Assembly: GCF_009208105.1 (NCBI RefSeq)
Contig: NZ_WFKL01000001.1
Coordinates: 4,154,001-4,218,000, forward strand
Reading direction: 5' to 3'
From: Rouxiella sp. S1S-2
GTDB lineage: Bacteria > Pseudomonadota > Gammaproteobacteria > Enterobacterales > Enterobacteriaceae
Length of the DNA stretch: 64,000 nucleotides
Shown here piece by piece: positions 48,448 through 58,372 of the stretch. The translations under genes were made by a program, and so were the position numbers. The notes under the pieces are model-generated. The model was not told the origin of the DNA, searched no databases, and saw nothing but the letters and a program-made list of their open reading frames with translations. The number at the start of each line of letters is the position of its first letter. Position 1 is the stretch's first letter.

Positions 48448-49677
48448 ATGAACACAGGCGGGCAGGCACAAATCGGTAACGTTGATCTGGTTAAGCAGTT
48501 AAACGGCGCTGCCGTTTATCGCCTGATTGACCAGCAAGGGCCTATTTCTCGAATTCAAATCGCAGAACTTAGCCAGCTTGCACCCGCCAGTGTGACCAAG
48601 ATTTCTCGCCAACTGCTGGAACGAGGTCTGATTAAAGAGGTCGACCAACAAGCATCGACCGGCGGACGGCGCGCGATTTCCATCATTACTGAAACGCGGC
48701 CGTTTCAAACCGTGGCGGTTCGTTTGGGCCGCAACGACGCCACCCTCACCCTTTACGACCTGAGCGCCAAACCTCTGGCTGAACAACATTATCCCCTGCC
48801 TGAACGCACGCAGGAGACGTTGGAAAACGCGCTGGTTTCTGCCATATCCCAATTTATTGAACTTAACCAACGCAAAATCCGCGAACTGATCGCCATTTCG
48901 GTGATCCTTCCCGGCCTGGTTGATCCCGTAAAAGGCGTCGTGCGCTACATGCCGCACATCAGCGTTCACAACTGGAAATTGGTCGATATTCTTGAAGCAA
49001 AATTCAAAGTTACCAGCTTTGTAGGCCACGATATTCGCAGTCTGGCGCTGGCTGAGCACTACTTTGGTGCAACCCGCGACTGTCAGGACTCCATTTTGGT
49101 TCGTTTACACCGCGGCACCGGTGCAGGCATTCTGGTAAACGGCCAAATATTCCTTGGCAGTAACGGCAACGTCGGTGAAATTGGGCATATTCAGGTCGAT
49201 CCGCTGGGCGAACGCTGCCACTGCGGTAATTTTGGCTGCCTTGAAACCATCGCGGCTAATTCAGCGATTGAAAACCGCGTGCGCAACCTGCTCACGCAGG
49301 GTTATGCCAGTAAACTGTCGCTGGATGACTGCTCCATCGGCGCAATTTGCAAAGCGGCAAACCGCGGTGACCAACTCGCCTGTGAAGTCATTGAGTACGT
49401 CGGACGTCATCTTGGTAAAAGCATTGCTATTGCCATTAACCTGTTTAATCCGCAGAAAGTGGTGATAGCAGGTGAGATAACCGAGGCTGAGAAAGTGCTG
49501 CTTCCGGCGCTGCAAAGCTGCATAAATACTCAGGTATTGAAAGATTTTCGTCGAAACCTGCCTATCGTGACCTCTGAACTGAATCATCGTTCAGCCATTG
49601 GTGCTTTTGCTCTGGTCAAGCGGGCAATGCTCAACGGCGTGCTGCTACAGCGCCTGTTGGAAAGCTCAGCTCATTAG
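48448..49677 (+). CDS. nagC: NagC transcriptional repressor (ROK family)
   Basis: This ROK-family regulator (409 aa; E. coli 406) represses nag genes and is released by GlcNAc-6-phosphate. The N-terminal winged helix includes ISRIQIAELSQLAPASVTKI. The sugar-binding ROK domain has RGTGAGILVNGQIFLG and the zinc-binding segment CHCGNFGCLE. It is third in the operon it controls. Binding sites lie at 46115-46135 and 46209-46229. Confidence 0.98.
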   Translation: MNTGGQAQIGNVDLVKQLNGAAVYRLIDQQGPISRIQIAELSQLAPASVTKISRQLLERGLIKEVDQQASTGGRRAISIITETRPFQTVAVRLGRNDATLTLYDLSAKPLAEQHYPLPERTQETLENALVSAISQFIELNQRKIRELIAISVILPGLVDPVKGVVRYMPHISVHNWKLVDILEAKFKVTSFVGHDIRSLALAEHYFGATRDCQDSILVRLHRGTGAGILVNGQIFLGSNGNVGEIGHIQVDPLGERCHCGNFGCLETIAANSAIENRVRNLLTQGYASKLSLDDCSIGAICKAANRGDQLACEVIEYVGRHLGKSIAIAINLFNPQKVVIAGEITEAEKVLLPALQSCINTQVLKDFRRNLPIVTSELNHRSAIGAFALVKRAMLNGVLLQRLLESSAH

Positions 49678-49779
49678 GCTTAAAAGATTTAATTCGATGC
49701 CCCGTTGTCTTAAAGACCGCGGGTGTCTACCCGTTGCATAAATGATGCAAAAGTCTGGCCGTGAAAAGAATAGGTTAAC

Positions 49780-50532
49780 ATGACAATTAAAAATGTAATT
49801 TGTGATATCGACGGCGTACTGCTGCATGACAACACGCCGGTTCCCGGTGCTGATCTTTTTCTGGCGCGCATTCAGGAACAGAAAATGCCGCTGGTGATCC
49901 TCACCAACTACCCTTCGCAGACGGCGCAAGACCTGTCCAATCGTTTTGCCTCGGCCGGATTAGACGTGCCCGAAAGCGCCTTTTTTACCTCGGCGATGGC
50001 GACCGCCGATTTCCTGAAACGTCAGGAAGGTAAAAAGGCCTACGTGATTGGCGAAGGAGCCCTCATCCACGAACTGTATAATGCCGGATTTACGATTACC
50101 GACATTAATCCTGATTTCGTTATCGTCGGCGAAACGCGGTCATATAACTGGGACATGATGCATAAAGCAGCCTACTTTGTGGCCAATGGCGCACGTTTTA
50201 TTGCTACCAACCCTGACTATCATGGCCACGGTTTTGTGCCCGCCTGTGGCGCGCTTTGTGCACCGATTGAAAAAATTACCGGCCGAAAGCCGTTCGTGGT
50301 CGGCAAGCCGAGCCCGTGGATAATCCGCTCGGCGCTCAATAAAATGCAGGCTCATTCTGAAGATACGGTGATCGTCGGTGACAACCTGCGCACCGATATT
50401 CTGGCCGGATTCCAGGCCGGGCTTGAAACTATTTTGGTGTTAACCGGCGTTTCAACGCTCAATGACGTTGAAAATATGCCGTTCCGCCCGAGCTATATTT
50501 ATCCATCGGTCGCTGATATCGACATTATCTGA
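49780..50532 (+). CDS. nagD: Ribonucleotide monophosphatase NagD (HAD family)
   Basis: This HAD-superfamily phosphatase (250 aa, E. coli length) dephosphorylates nucleotide monophosphates such as UMP and GMP in vitro. The nucleophile motif is CDIDGVLLHDN. Motif II is ILTNYPSQT, the lysine is in FVVGKPSPW and the acidic motif IV is VGDNLRTDILAG. It ends the nagBACD operon, 102 nt after nagC, and is followed by a terminator. Confidence 0.97.
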   Translation: MTIKNVICDIDGVLLHDNTPVPGADLFLARIQEQKMPLVILTNYPSQTAQDLSNRFASAGLDVPESAFFTSAMATADFLKRQEGKKAYVIGEGALIHELYNAGFTITDINPDFVIVGETRSYNWDMMHKAAYFVANGARFIATNPDYHGHGFVPACGALCAPIEKITGRKPFVVGKPSPWIIRSALNKMQAHSEDTVIVGDNLRTDILAGFQAGLETILVLTGVSTLNDVENMPFRPSYIYPSVADIDII

Positions 50533-50550
50533 TCCCTATCACTGAGTTTA

Positions 50551-50583
50551 AAAAACACGCCCGCCCTCAAAGCGGGCGTTTTT
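50551..50583 (+). terminator. Rho-independent terminator of nagBACD
   Basis: The perfect stem ACGCCCGC/GCGGGCGT with a 7-nt loop is followed by TTTTT. It lies about 20 nt past the nagD stop. Confidence 0.92.
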
Positions 50584-50880
50584 CATAAGCGATAATTTTC
50601 ACTGCACTTTTTTAGCGCACCTTGCGTCAGGCTGCCATTTTTTGCCGATTCGACAATTAAAAGACTATAAAAATGACAATCCGCTAAGAAACGCAGAGGG
50701 TCAACCAACTATTTTTCATACAAACGCTAAATTGCTTGCAAAGGTTGCCGCTTTTACGCATTTTCATTATCAGAGACGCAGCGAAGTCCGCACTCATTTA
50801 AGGATTCGGCAACGCTGCCCAATAAACCTGGTAATGCACAACAACATCACCGCCTGAGAAAAGCCGTTAGGGAGAGTTAT
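50584..50880 (+). promoter_or_regulatory. asnB upstream region
   Basis: This nearly 300-bp stretch between the nag terminator and asnB has no recognisable gene. It should hold the asnB promoter and leader; a TATAAA hexamer near 50667 is a possible -10. A 71-codon frame here has no recognisable features. GGGAG precedes the asnB ATG. Confidence 0.4.
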
Positions 50881-52545
50881 ATGTGTTCTATATTTGGTGT
50901 GCTCGACATTAAAACCGATTCCGTCGAGCTGCGCAAAAAGGCGCTTGAGCTGTCACGCTTGATGCGCCACCGTGGTCCAGACTGGTCTGGCGTTTATGCC
51001 AGCGACAAAGCGATTCTTTGTCACGAGCGTCTGTCGATTGTTGATGTCAACAACGGCGCGCAGCCTCTGTACAACGAAGCACAAACTCACGTTCTGGCAG
51101 TTAACGGCGAAATTTACAACCATCAGGCGCTGCGTGCAGCCCTCGGTGAAAGCTACGCATTCCAGACCGAATCCGACTGCGAAGTCATCCTCGCGCTGTA
51201 TCAGGAAAAAGGCCCAGCGTTTCTCGACGAACTGCAGGGAATGTTTGCCTTTATCCTTTATGACACCGAAAAAGATGCCTACCTGATTGGCCGTGACCAT
51301 CTGGGCATTATCCCGCTTTATGTGGGGCACGACGAACACGGCAACATGTACGTGGCGTCAGAAATGAAATCACTGGTGCCGGTTTGCCGCAGCATTAAAG
51401 AGTTCCCGGCTGGCAGCTACCTGTGGAGCAAAGACGGTGAAATCGTTGAATACTACCAGCGAGACTGGTTCGAATTTGACAACGTTAAAGACAACGTCAC
51501 TGACAAAGTCGAGCTGAAAGAAGCGCTGGAAGAAGCCGTTAAAAGCCACCTGATGTCCGACGTGCCTTACGGCGTACTGCTGTCAGGCGGCCTGGACTCT
51601 TCAATTATCTCCGCCGTGACCAAGAAATTTGCCGGTCGTCGTATTGAAGACAAAGATCAAAGCGAAGCCTGGTGGCCACAGCTGCACTCCTTCGCCGTGG
51701 GCCTGGAAGGTTCACCCGACCTGCGTGCTGCGCAAGAAGTAGCGAACCATTTAGGCACCGTGCACCATGAAATTCATTTCACCGTGCAGGAAGGCCTCGA
51801 CGCAATCCGCGACGTGATTTATCACATCGAAACCTATGACGTGACCACCATTCGCGCGTCAACGCCAATGTACCTGATGTCGCGTAAAATCAAGGCGATG
51901 GGCATTAAAATGGTGTTGTCTGGCGAGGGTGCCGACGAAGTGTTTGGCGGCTATCTTTACTTCCATAAAGCGCCTAACGAGCTAGAGTTCCACGAAGAAA
52001 CCGTACGTAAACTGCTGGCGCTGCACATGTATGACTGTGCGCGTGCCAACAAGGCAATGTCAGCATGGGGCGTGGAGGCACGCGTACCGTTCCTGGATAA
52101 AAAATTCCTCGACGTGGCGATGCGCATCAACCCAAAAGACAAAATGTGCGGCAACGGCAAAATGGAAAAACACATTCTGCGCGAATGTTTTGAGTCCTAC
52201 CTGCCGAAAAGCGTGGCGTGGCGCCAGAAAGAGCAGTTCTCTGACGGTGTAGGCTATAGCTGGATTGATACCTTAAAAGAAGTGGCCGCGCAGCAGGTAA
52301 CCGACCAACAGCTCGAAACTGCGCATTTCCGTTTCCCCTACAACACCCCAACCTCAAAAGAGGGGTATTTGTATCGCACAGTATTCGAAGAACTGTTCCC
52401 AATCCCAAGCGCGGCAGAATGCGTACCGGGTGGCCCAACTGTGGCCTGTTCTTCACCGAAAGCGGTCGAGTGGGACGAGTCATTTAAAAACATGAATGAT
52501 CCATCAGGTCGTGCCGTAGGCGTTCACGCATCTGCCTATAAATAA
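50881..52545 (+). CDS. asnB: Asparagine synthetase B (glutamine-hydrolysing)
   Basis: This enzyme (554 aa) makes asparagine from aspartate, glutamine and ATP. The glutaminase domain begins with the catalytic N-terminal Cys2 (MCSIFGVLD) and includes MRHRGPDWSG. The synthetase domain has the pyrophosphate loop VLLSGGLDSSIISA and VLSGEGADEVFGGY. The length is the E. coli norm. A terminator follows and the tRNA operon lies downstream, the E. coli order. Confidence 0.98.
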   Translation: MCSIFGVLDIKTDSVELRKKALELSRLMRHRGPDWSGVYASDKAILCHERLSIVDVNNGAQPLYNEAQTHVLAVNGEIYNHQALRAALGESYAFQTESDCEVILALYQEKGPAFLDELQGMFAFILYDTEKDAYLIGRDHLGIIPLYVGHDEHGNMYVASEMKSLVPVCRSIKEFPAGSYLWSKDGEIVEYYQRDWFEFDNVKDNVTDKVELKEALEEAVKSHLMSDVPYGVLLSGGLDSSIISAVTKKFAGRRIEDKDQSEAWWPQLHSFAVGLEGSPDLRAAQEVANHLGTVHHEIHFTVQEGLDAIRDVIYHIETYDVTTIRASTPMYLMSRKIKAMGIKMVLSGEGADEVFGGYLYFHKAPNELEFHEETVRKLLALHMYDCARANKAMSAWGVEARVPFLDKKFLDVAMRINPKDKMCGNGKMEKHILRECFESYLPKSVAWRQKEQFSDGVGYSWIDTLKEVAAQQVTDQQLETAHFRFPYNTPTSKEGYLYRTVFEELFPIPSAAECVPGGPTVACSSPKAVEWDESFKNMNDPSGRAVGVHASAYK

Positions 52546-52563
52546 GCAACAAGTTATCAATCT

Positions 52564-52590
52564 AACGGGCCTCAAGAGGCCCGTTTTTTT
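52564..52590 (+). terminator. Rho-independent terminator of asnB
   Basis: The perfect 9-bp stem AACGGGCCT/AGGCCCGTT with a CAAG loop is followed by a T-run. It lies 18 nt past the asnB stop. Confidence 0.93.
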
Positions 52591-52694
52591 ATGTTTAAAT
52601 TAATTGAAAATACTATCTTTTGTTGAATTTATCGCCGGAGTGGTCATAACCTACACAAATGGACCCCGTCAGGACTTTTTTGGCAAAAAACTTG

Positions 52695-52730
52695 TTGACG
52701 CAAAACGGCCATATACGCATAATGCGCCCC
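52695..52730 (+). promoter_or_regulatory. tRNA operon promoter
   Basis: TTGACG (52695-52700) and CATAAT (52718-52723) are separated by exactly 17 nt. They are followed by the GC-rich GCGCCCC, the discriminator typical of stable-RNA promoters under stringent control. The first tRNA begins 40 nt downstream. Confidence 0.88.
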
Positions 52731-52763
52731 GCAACGCCGATGAAGGTTGAGCAGAAAGAATAC

Positions 52764-52840
52764 GGCTACGTAGCTCAGTTGGTTAGAGCACATCACTCAT
52801 AATGATGGGGTCACAGGTTCGAATCCCGTCGTAGCCACCA
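52764..52840 (+). tRNA. metT: tRNA-Met (CAT), elongator
   Basis: The 77-nt cloverleaf includes an encoded CCA. The anticodon loop is CTCATAA. GGCTACG at the 5' end pairs with CGTAGCC. It is first in the six-tRNA operon and identical to the second Met tRNA at 53270. Confidence 0.97.
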
Positions 52841-52854
52841 ATTCTTTCATGTTT

Positions 52855-52939
52855 GCGGGAGTGGCGAAATTGGTAGACGCACTAGATTTAGGTTCTAGCG
52901 CCGCAAGGTGTGCGAGTTCAAGTCTCGCCTCCCGCACCA
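52855..52939 (+). tRNA. leuW: tRNA-Leu (TAG)
   Basis: This 85-nt class II tRNA has a long variable arm and an encoded CCA. The anticodon stem CTAGA/TCTAG encloses TAG, which reads CUN codons. The acceptor stem is GCGGGAG/CTCCCGC. Confidence 0.97.
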
Positions 52940-52959
52940 TTTCACTCGGTTTGCACGGA

Positions 52960-53034
52960 TGGGGTATCGCCAAGCGGTAAGGCACTGGTTTTTGATACCA
53001 GCATTCCCAGGTTCGAATCCTGGTACCCCAGCCA
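52960..53034 (+). tRNA. glnU: tRNA-Gln (TTG)
   Basis: This 75-nt tRNA with encoded CCA has anticodon TTG in loop TTTTGAT. The acceptor stem begins with the U-A pair typical of tRNA-Gln (TGGGGTA/TACCCCA), as GlnRS requires. The T-arm stem is CCAGG/CCTGG. Confidence 0.96.
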
Positions 53035-53102
53035 ATTTTTTTCACGGTCTTGTTATTCGGACAACACGGTGAAAATAAAAAAACAATTTAAAAGTAAAAA
53101 GA

Positions 53103-53177
53103 TGGGGTATCGCCAAGCGGTAAGGCACTGGTTTTTGATACCAGCATACCCTGGTTCGAATCCAGGTACCCCAGCCA
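53103..53177 (+). tRNA. glnW: tRNA-Gln (TTG), second copy
   Basis: This 75-nt tRNA has anticodon TTG. It differs from the preceding copy only in the variable loop and in a compensated pair of the T-arm (CCTGG/CCAGG in place of CCAGG/CCTGG). Confidence 0.96.
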
Positions 53178-53269
53178 CTTTTAACTTGTTAACTGTTTGA
53201 AATTTATTAGTTATAATGAATAACAACAGTAAAAAACAGCTTGCATTAACGATGTAGATAGTTAAAATT

Positions 53270-53346
53270 GGCTACGTAGCTCAGTTGGTTAGAGCACATC
53301 ACTCATAATGATGGGGTCACAGGTTCGAATCCCGTCGTAGCCACCA
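53270..53346 (+). tRNA. metU: tRNA-Met (CAT), second copy
   Basis: This 77-nt tRNA is identical in sequence to the tRNA-Met at 52764-52840, with encoded CCA and anticodon CAT. It is fifth in the operon, as in the E. coli metT-metU cluster. Confidence 0.97.
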
Positions 53347-53406
53347 TTTTAGTCTTCGTGGTGATGAGTAAAGCGTTTGCAGTACGAATAAAGCAGTAAA
53401 CACCAT

Positions 53407-53481
53407 TGGGGTGTCGCCAAGCGGTAAGGCTCTGGTTTCTGATACCAGCATACCCAGGTTCGAATCCTGGCACCCCAGCCA
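53407..53481 (+). tRNA. glnV: tRNA-Gln (CTG)
   Basis: This 75-nt tRNA has anticodon CTG in loop TTCTGAT and encoded CCA, reading CAG. It is the last tRNA here. E. coli has one more CTG copy (glnX), which is missing. Confidence 0.96.
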
Positions 53482-53489
53482 AATTTAGA

Positions 53490-53513
53490 AAAGCTCGCTT
53501 CGGCGGGCTTTTT
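53490..53513 (+). terminator. Terminator of tRNA operon
   Basis: The stem AAGCTCGC/GCGGGCTT with a stable TTCG tetraloop is followed by TTTTT. It begins about 9 nt past the last tRNA. Confidence 0.88.
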
Positions 53514-53552
53514 GCTTTTTAGCGTTTCATCATCAATGAATTTTTAGCCGAT

Positions 53553-53578
53553 AAAAAAGGCAGTGAAGCCACTGCCCT
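53553..53578 (-). terminator. Rho-independent terminator of ubiF
   Basis: The GGCAGTG/CACTGCC stem with a 4-nt loop is followed on the minus strand by six T. It lies about 37 nt past the ubiF stop. Confidence 0.88.
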
Positions 53579-53614
53579 TGTGCATTCAACTCCTCTGCCT
53601 TAACAAGTCGGCCC

Positions 53615-54829
53615 CTACAGGCCCAGTGCATACTCCAGCGCCTTCGATTTTAATTTGCCCGCGCGCTGCGCCGCCATCAGTGCCAGGTTACGTAACAGGC
53701 GAACCGGCGGCAGGCTGTTGCTAAACGCGGTATAAAACAAGTCCATGCCGCTTTGCATCATTAAATTATCAACCCTGCGGCGACGCTGATAGCGCTGCAG
53801 TACGCGCTCACTCCACCAGGCTTCACCTTTTTCATTGGCTACAGCCACTACGTCAAGCAGCGCTTCTACGTCACGATAGCCCAGATTGACCCCCTGCCCG
53901 GCCAGTGGATTAATGGTGTGAGCCGCATCGCCCACCAGAACCAGCCCCGATGACACATAGCGCTGGGCGTGACGGCGCACCAGTGGGAAAGACCCCGACG
54001 AAAGCGCCTTAATCGCCCCCAGACGAGCTGGGAAGGCCGCGGTAACCTCTCGAGTCAGTTGCTGCATGTTTAGCGACTGCAGGTGGCGGATACGCTGCGG
54101 GCTGTCATACCAGACTAGCGAGGCATGATTTCCCCACAGTGGCAGGAAAGCACGCGGTCCCGATGGGAAAAACTGTTGCCAAGTCACGTCCAAATCCTGT
54201 GACTGAGTCTCAACGTTAATCAACATGCAATTCTGGCGGTACTGCCAACCGTCGATGCCGATGCCTGCCTGCTGACGCACCAGAGAATTTGCACCGTCGG
54301 CGGCCACCACAAGACGCGCATTAAGCAGCTCGCCGCTCACCAACTCCAGCGACCAACTCTCATCGGTATTCTGCTGCAGTTTTTTGAGCTTGTCGGGACA
54401 AAACAGCGTCAGATTCTCAAACTGCTGCATTTGCTGCCATAGCGCGAGCTGCAGAACGCGGTTTTCCAGCATAAAACCCAGCTCGGATAAACCCAGAGAG
54501 TGCGCATCAAACAGCACCTCGGATCCAGGCTGTTCCCAAGTTTCTAGACGGCGATAGGGCGTATAACGCATGTGTTCAATCTGAGACCAAGCACCGAGCC
54601 TCTGCAACAGGCGAACCGAGGCACAACCAATGGCAGAGATCCGCAGATCAATCGGGTCGGCATTATCGAATAGCTGCGGTGCCTTATCTTCAATAACGGC
54701 CACCCGTAGCCCCTGCTGAGCAAATCCCACTGCCGTTGCTGCGCCGACCATCCCACCGCCGACCACGATGACTTCAAAGGGGTTCTGTGCCGTATTATTT
54801 TCGATGCTCATAGTTTCGACAGTATCCAT
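53615..54829 (-). CDS. ubiF: 3-demethoxyubiquinol 3-hydroxylase
   Basis: This FAD-dependent monooxygenase (404 aa; E. coli 391) hydroxylates 2-octaprenyl-3-methyl-6-methoxy-benzoquinol in ubiquinone synthesis. The N-terminal Rossmann fold has VIVVGGGMVGAATAVG. The internal ADGANSLVRQQAGIG and the C-terminal GDAAHTINPLAGQGVNLGYR motif are the three FAD/NADH signatures of the family. The extra length is at the N terminus; a second ATG at 54811 is possible. It is convergent with the tRNA operon and divergent from miaB. Confidence 0.95.
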   Translation of the reverse strand: MDTVETMSIENNTAQNPFEVIVVGGGMVGAATAVGFAQQGLRVAVIEDKAPQLFDNADPIDLRISAIGCASVRLLQRLGAWSQIEHMRYTPYRRLETWEQPGSEVLFDAHSLGLSELGFMLENRVLQLALWQQMQQFENLTLFCPDKLKKLQQNTDESWSLELVSGELLNARLVVAADGANSLVRQQAGIGIDGWQYRQNCMLINVETQSQDLDVTWQQFFPSGPRAFLPLWGNHASLVWYDSPQRIRHLQSLNMQQLTREVTAAFPARLGAIKALSSGSFPLVRRHAQRYVSSGLVLVGDAAHTINPLAGQGVNLGYRDVEALLDVVAVANEKGEAWWSERVLQRYQRRRRVDNLMMQSGMDLFYTAFSNSLPPVRLLRNLALMAAQRAGKLKSKALEYALGL

Positions 54830-55135
54830 CTCGCTCTTCGTTGTTTTTCGTTAAATGTTGATTCATACAAAACGCGCATTTTGCGAAGTGTACCGGATTT
54901 TTCACCCGTTATCAGGGCGCAACCTGATTTAGCGCACTAGCCACTCAGTTAATGTGGGATTACACTGTCTCCCCTAAGCTACACCGCCCGGTCCCCCGCA
55001 TACTCATGCACCGGCTGTACTGCAGAGTCTATTCGCCACCACGACGTTAACTAAAAGATTGACCAATAGGCTCCTGGGCTGCATCCCCCAATTTAATTAT
55101 AGGGATGTTTTGTTTAACGCTTTTTAAGTAATGGC
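54830..55135. promoter_or_regulatory. ubiF-miaB divergent intergenic region
   Basis: This 306-bp region holds no supported gene. It must contain the two divergent promoters; an AT-rich TTTAATTATAG stretch near 55090 is a possible -10 for miaB. No operator was recognised. Confidence 0.5.
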
Positions 55136-56566
55136 ATGCCGATGAAGAAAAAACTGCATATAAAAACCTGGGGCTGTCAGATGAATGAGTATGATTCATC
55201 TAAAATGGCAGACTTACTTAACAGCACGCACGGTTTTGAACTGACAGATAATGCCGAAGAGGCTGATGTGCTGCTGCTCAACACCTGTTCCATCCGGGAG
55301 AAGGCCCAAGAGAAGGTATTTCACCAGTTGGGTCGCTGGAAAATACTCAAAAAAGCCAATCCTGACTTGATCATCGGCGTTGGTGGCTGCGTGGCCTCGC
55401 AGGAAGGCAAACTGATCCGTCAGCGCGCCCACTACGTTGACATCGTTTTTGGACCACAAACGCTGCACCGACTGCCGGAAATGATTAATCACGTGCGCGG
55501 CAGTAAAAGCCCCATCGTTGACATCAGCTTTCCTGAAATCGAAAAATTCGATCGTTTGCCGGAGCCGCGCGCCGATGGCCCCACCGCGTTTGTCTCAATC
55601 ATGGAAGGCTGTAACAAATACTGCAGCTTCTGCGTCGTGCCCTATACGCGCGGCGAGGAGGTCAGCCGCCCGAGCGATGACGTGCTGTTTGAAGTCGCTC
55701 AGCTTGCCGCGCAGGGCGTGCGTGAAGTCAATCTGTTGGGGCAGAACGTTAACGCCTATCGCGGCCCCGGCTTTGACGGCGAGATTTGCAGCTTTGCCGA
55801 ACTGCTGCGTTTAGTGGCCAGCATTGACGGCATCGACCGGATTCGCTTCACCACCAGCCACCCAATTGAGTTCACCGACGACATCATCGAAGTTTACAAA
55901 GATACCCCAGAGCTGGTGAGTTTCCTGCATCTTCCCGTGCAGTGCGGCTCAGACCGCGTGTTGACTATGATGAAACGTGCGCATACCGTTTTGGAATACA
56001 AATCGACTCTGCGAAAAATTCTTAAGGCGCGTCCCGGTATCACCTTCAGCTCCGACTTTATTGTCGGTTTTCCTGGCGAGACCGATGAGGACCACCAGCA
56101 GACCATGAAACTGATAAGCGATGTCAACATGGACGTCAGCTACAGCTTCATCTATTCCGCCCGCCCCGGCACACCGGCGGCAGACATGGTGGACGATGTC
56201 AGTGACGAGGAGAAAAAGCAGCGTCTTTACCAACTGCAAGAACGAATCACCCAGCAGGCGATGCGTATCAGCCGCGCCATGATTGGCACCGTGCAGCGCG
56301 TTCTGGTTGAAGGAACTTCGCGCAAAGACATCATGGAGCTGACCGGCCGCACCGAGAATAATCGCGTGGTGAATTTCGAAGGGATGCCAGACATGATTGG
56401 AAAATTCGTTGATCTAGAAATCGTTGACGTGATGACCAACTCCCTGCGCGGAATTGTGGTGCGCACCGAAGATCAAATGGCGTTGCGCATGCATGAATCA
56501 CCTCAGGCAATCATCACCCGCACTCGCAAAGAAAACGAGACCGGCGTTAGCATCTATCAGCCCTAA
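55136..56566 (+). CDS. miaB: tRNA-2-methylthio-N6-dimethylallyladenosine synthase
   Basis: This radical-SAM methylthiotransferase (476 aa; E. coli 474) adds the 2-methylthio group to i6A37 of tRNAs reading UNN codons. The N-terminal UPF0004 domain binds an auxiliary [4Fe-4S] cluster ([25 protein letters not shown]). The radical-SAM triad is [15 protein letters not shown] domain (about 375-445) follows. The start may be ATG 55136 or ATG 55142; the second matches the E. coli N terminus better. Confidence 0.98.
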   Translation: MPMKKKLHIKTWGCQMNEYDSSKMADLLNSTHGFELTDNAEEADVLLLNTCSIREKAQEKVFHQLGRWKILKKANPDLIIGVGGCVASQEGKLIRQRAHYVDIVFGPQTLHRLPEMINHVRGSKSPIVDISFPEIEKFDRLPEPRADGPTAFVSIMEGCNKYCSFCVVPYTRGEEVSRPSDDVLFEVAQLAAQGVREVNLLGQNVNAYRGPGFDGEICSFAELLRLVASIDGIDRIRFTTSHPIEFTDDIIEVYKDTPELVSFLHLPVQCGSDRVLTMMKRAHTVLEYKSTLRKILKARPGITFSSDFIVGFPGETDEDHQQTMKLISDVNMDVSYSFIYSARPGTPAADMVDDVSDEEKKQRLYQLQERITQQAMRISRAMIGTVQRVLVEGTSRKDIMELTGRTENNRVVNFEGMPDMIGKFVDLEIVDVMTNSLRGIVVRTEDQMALRMHESPQAIITRTRKENETGVSIYQP

Positions 56567-56585
56567 TTTTTACCCTCTAGTGCAT

Positions 56586-56612
56586 AAGGGCGCTGATGCG
56601 CCCTTTATTTTT
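56586..56612 (+). terminator. Rho-independent terminator of miaB
   Basis: The perfect 8-bp stem AAGGGCGC/GCGCCCTT with a TGAT loop is followed by TATTTTT. It lies about 20 nt past the miaB stop. Confidence 0.88.
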
Positions 56613-56761
56613 ACGAGATAGGCCGCATATTCTTTAGTACAGCACGTGAGGCACTGGGAATATTTTGCCAAGCGCATGTATTATTACTTTATAGAGCAGA
56701 AGTCAGAGAGAAACTGTCGAGACACACCTTCAACAGGTCCAGAGCGGCCCAGAGGAATAGT

Positions 56762-57832
56762 TTGAACGTTGTAACACAAGAGATTTTGCTGGAGCCGGAA
56801 GACAATCAGCGCTTGCTGAGTCTGTGCGGCCCGTTTGATGACAACATCAAACAACTGGAACGTCGGTTGGGCATAGAGATCAATCGTCGTGATAACGCCT
56901 TTAAACTGGTAGGTAAGAACCTGGTAGTAGAAGCCGCGGTAGACATTCTACGCGACCTGTACGTCGACACTGCCCCTTTGCGCGGCGAAACGCAGGACAT
57001 TAATCCCGAGAAGATTCATCTGGCGATTAAAGAGAGCCGCGTACTGGAGCAAACTGCCGAGAGCGTGCCCGATTATGGCAAAGCGGTGATTATCAAAACC
57101 AAGCGCGGCATGATTAAACCGCGCACGCCGAATCAGGCGCAGTATATCGCTAATATTCTGGACCACGATATTACCTTTGGTATTGGCCCTGCTGGTACAG
57201 GTAAAACCTACCTGGCCGTTGCGGCAGCGGTCGATGCGCTGGAGCGCCAGGAAGTGCGTCGTATTATGCTGACCCGCCCCGCGGTCGAGGCCGGTGAAAA
57301 ACTCGGTTTCCTGCCCGGTGACCTGAGCCAGAAAGTCGACCCATACCTGCGTCCGCTGTACGACGCACTGTTTGAAATGCTTGGCTTTGAAAAAGTCGAG
57401 AAGCTGATTGAGCGTAACGTGATCGAAGTTGCGCCGTTGGCCTACATGCGCGGCCGTACGCTCAACGATGCGTTTATCATTTTGGACGAAAGCCAGAACA
57501 CCTCAATTGAACAGATGAAAATGTTCCTGACACGTATCGGCTTTAATTCCAAGGCGGTGATTACTGGCGACGTGACACAAATCGACCTGCCGCGTCACCA
57601 AAAGTCGGGCCTGCGGCACGCAATTGAAGTACTCTCTGGCGTTGAAGAGCTGAGCTTTAATTTCTTCCACAGCGAAGACGTTGTTCGTCATCCGGTCGTT
57701 GCGCGCATCGTTGTCGCCTATGAGGCCTGGGAAGAAGAAGACCAGAAACGCCGCGACGAGGTTGCCAAACAGCGCAAGCACGAATCACAGCAGTATACTG
57801 CCCAACCCACCCCGGAACAGAGCAATACATGA
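56762..57832 (+). CDS. ybeZ: PhoH-like ATPase YbeZ
   Basis: This PhoH-family P-loop ATPase (356 aa) acts with the RNase YbeY in ribosome/rRNA metabolism. The Walker A motif is [13 protein letters not shown] and the Walker B motif is [12 protein letters not shown]-like N-terminal region (about 15-75) precedes the ATPase. It starts with TTG 56762, preceded by AGAGGA at 5-nt spacing; E. coli uses the same N terminus. It overlaps ybeY by 4 nt (ATGA) and is first of ybeZ-ybeY-ybeX-lnt. Confidence 0.96.
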   Translation: MNVVTQEILLEPEDNQRLLSLCGPFDDNIKQLERRLGIEINRRDNAFKLVGKNLVVEAAVDILRDLYVDTAPLRGETQDINPEKIHLAIKESRVLEQTAESVPDYGKAVIIKTKRGMIKPRTPNQAQYIANILDHDITFGIGPAGTGKTYLAVAAAVDALERQEVRRIMLTRPAVEAGEKLGFLPGDLSQKVDPYLRPLYDALFEMLGFEKVEKLIERNVIEVAPLAYMRGRTLNDAFIILDESQNTSIEQMKMFLTRIGFNSKAVITGDVTQIDLPRHQKSGLRHAIEVLSGVEELSFNFFHSEDVVRHPVVARIVVAYEAWEEEDQKRRDEVAKQRKHESQQYTAQPTPEQSNT

Positions 57833-58299
57833 GTCATCAGGTTATTTTAGATTTACAGATTGCCAGTGAGAGCAGTGAAGGCTTACCGGCAGAAAGCGAC
57901 TTCCAGCAGTGGCTGGAAGCCGTTCTTCCGCAATTTCAGGAAGAGTCGGAAGTGACTATCCGCATTGTCGACGAAGCGGAAAGCCAAGAGTTGAACATGA
58001 CTTATCGCGGTAAAGACAAGTCCACCAACGTGCTCTCTTTTCCGTTTGAAGCCCCTCCGGGCATGGAACTTCCTCTGCTCGGTGACCTGGTTATCTGTCG
58101 GCAGGTGGTTGAGCTCGAAGCACGTGAGCAAAACAAGGCGCTTAATGCGCATTGGGCCCATATGGTTGTCCACGGTAGCCTGCATCTGCTAGGGTATGAC
58201 CATATCGTTGATGAAGAAGCTGAAGAGATGGAAGCCATCGAGATTGAAATCATGCAATCTCTTGGTCATCCGGACCCTTATCTTTTACTTGATGAATAG
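57829..58299 (+). CDS. ybeY: Endoribonuclease YbeY
   Basis: This zinc endoribonuclease (156 aa; E. coli 155) is involved in 16S rRNA 3'-end maturation and ribosome quality control. The metal motif H-x3-H-x5-H is seen in [11 protein letters not shown], and [15 protein letters not shown] is the other conserved block. Its ATG overlaps the ybeZ stop, so translation is coupled. The C terminus is acidic. Confidence 0.97.
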   Translation: MSHQVILDLQIASESSEGLPAESDFQQWLEAVLPQFQEESEVTIRIVDEAESQELNMTYRGKDKSTNVLSFPFEAPPGMELPLLGDLVICRQVVELEAREQNKALNAHWAHMVVHGSLHLLGYDHIVDEEAEEMEAIEIEIMQSLGHPDPYLLLDE

Positions 58300-58372
58300 T
58301 TATTTGACGCGTGCTCTTGCTCGACGAACGTAACTAAATGAGTTAGAAACACAGTAGTGCATCTCGACCCTT

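Noticed and set aside
50642..50857. 71-codon frame upstream of asnB
   Set aside because: Not recognised, poor start context, and it occupies the expected asnB promoter and leader.
52764..53481. Repeated sequences in the tRNA region as a possible repeat or CRISPR-like array
   Set aside because: The repeats are the tRNA genes themselves (two identical Met and three similar Gln copies); no spacer-repeat pattern exists.
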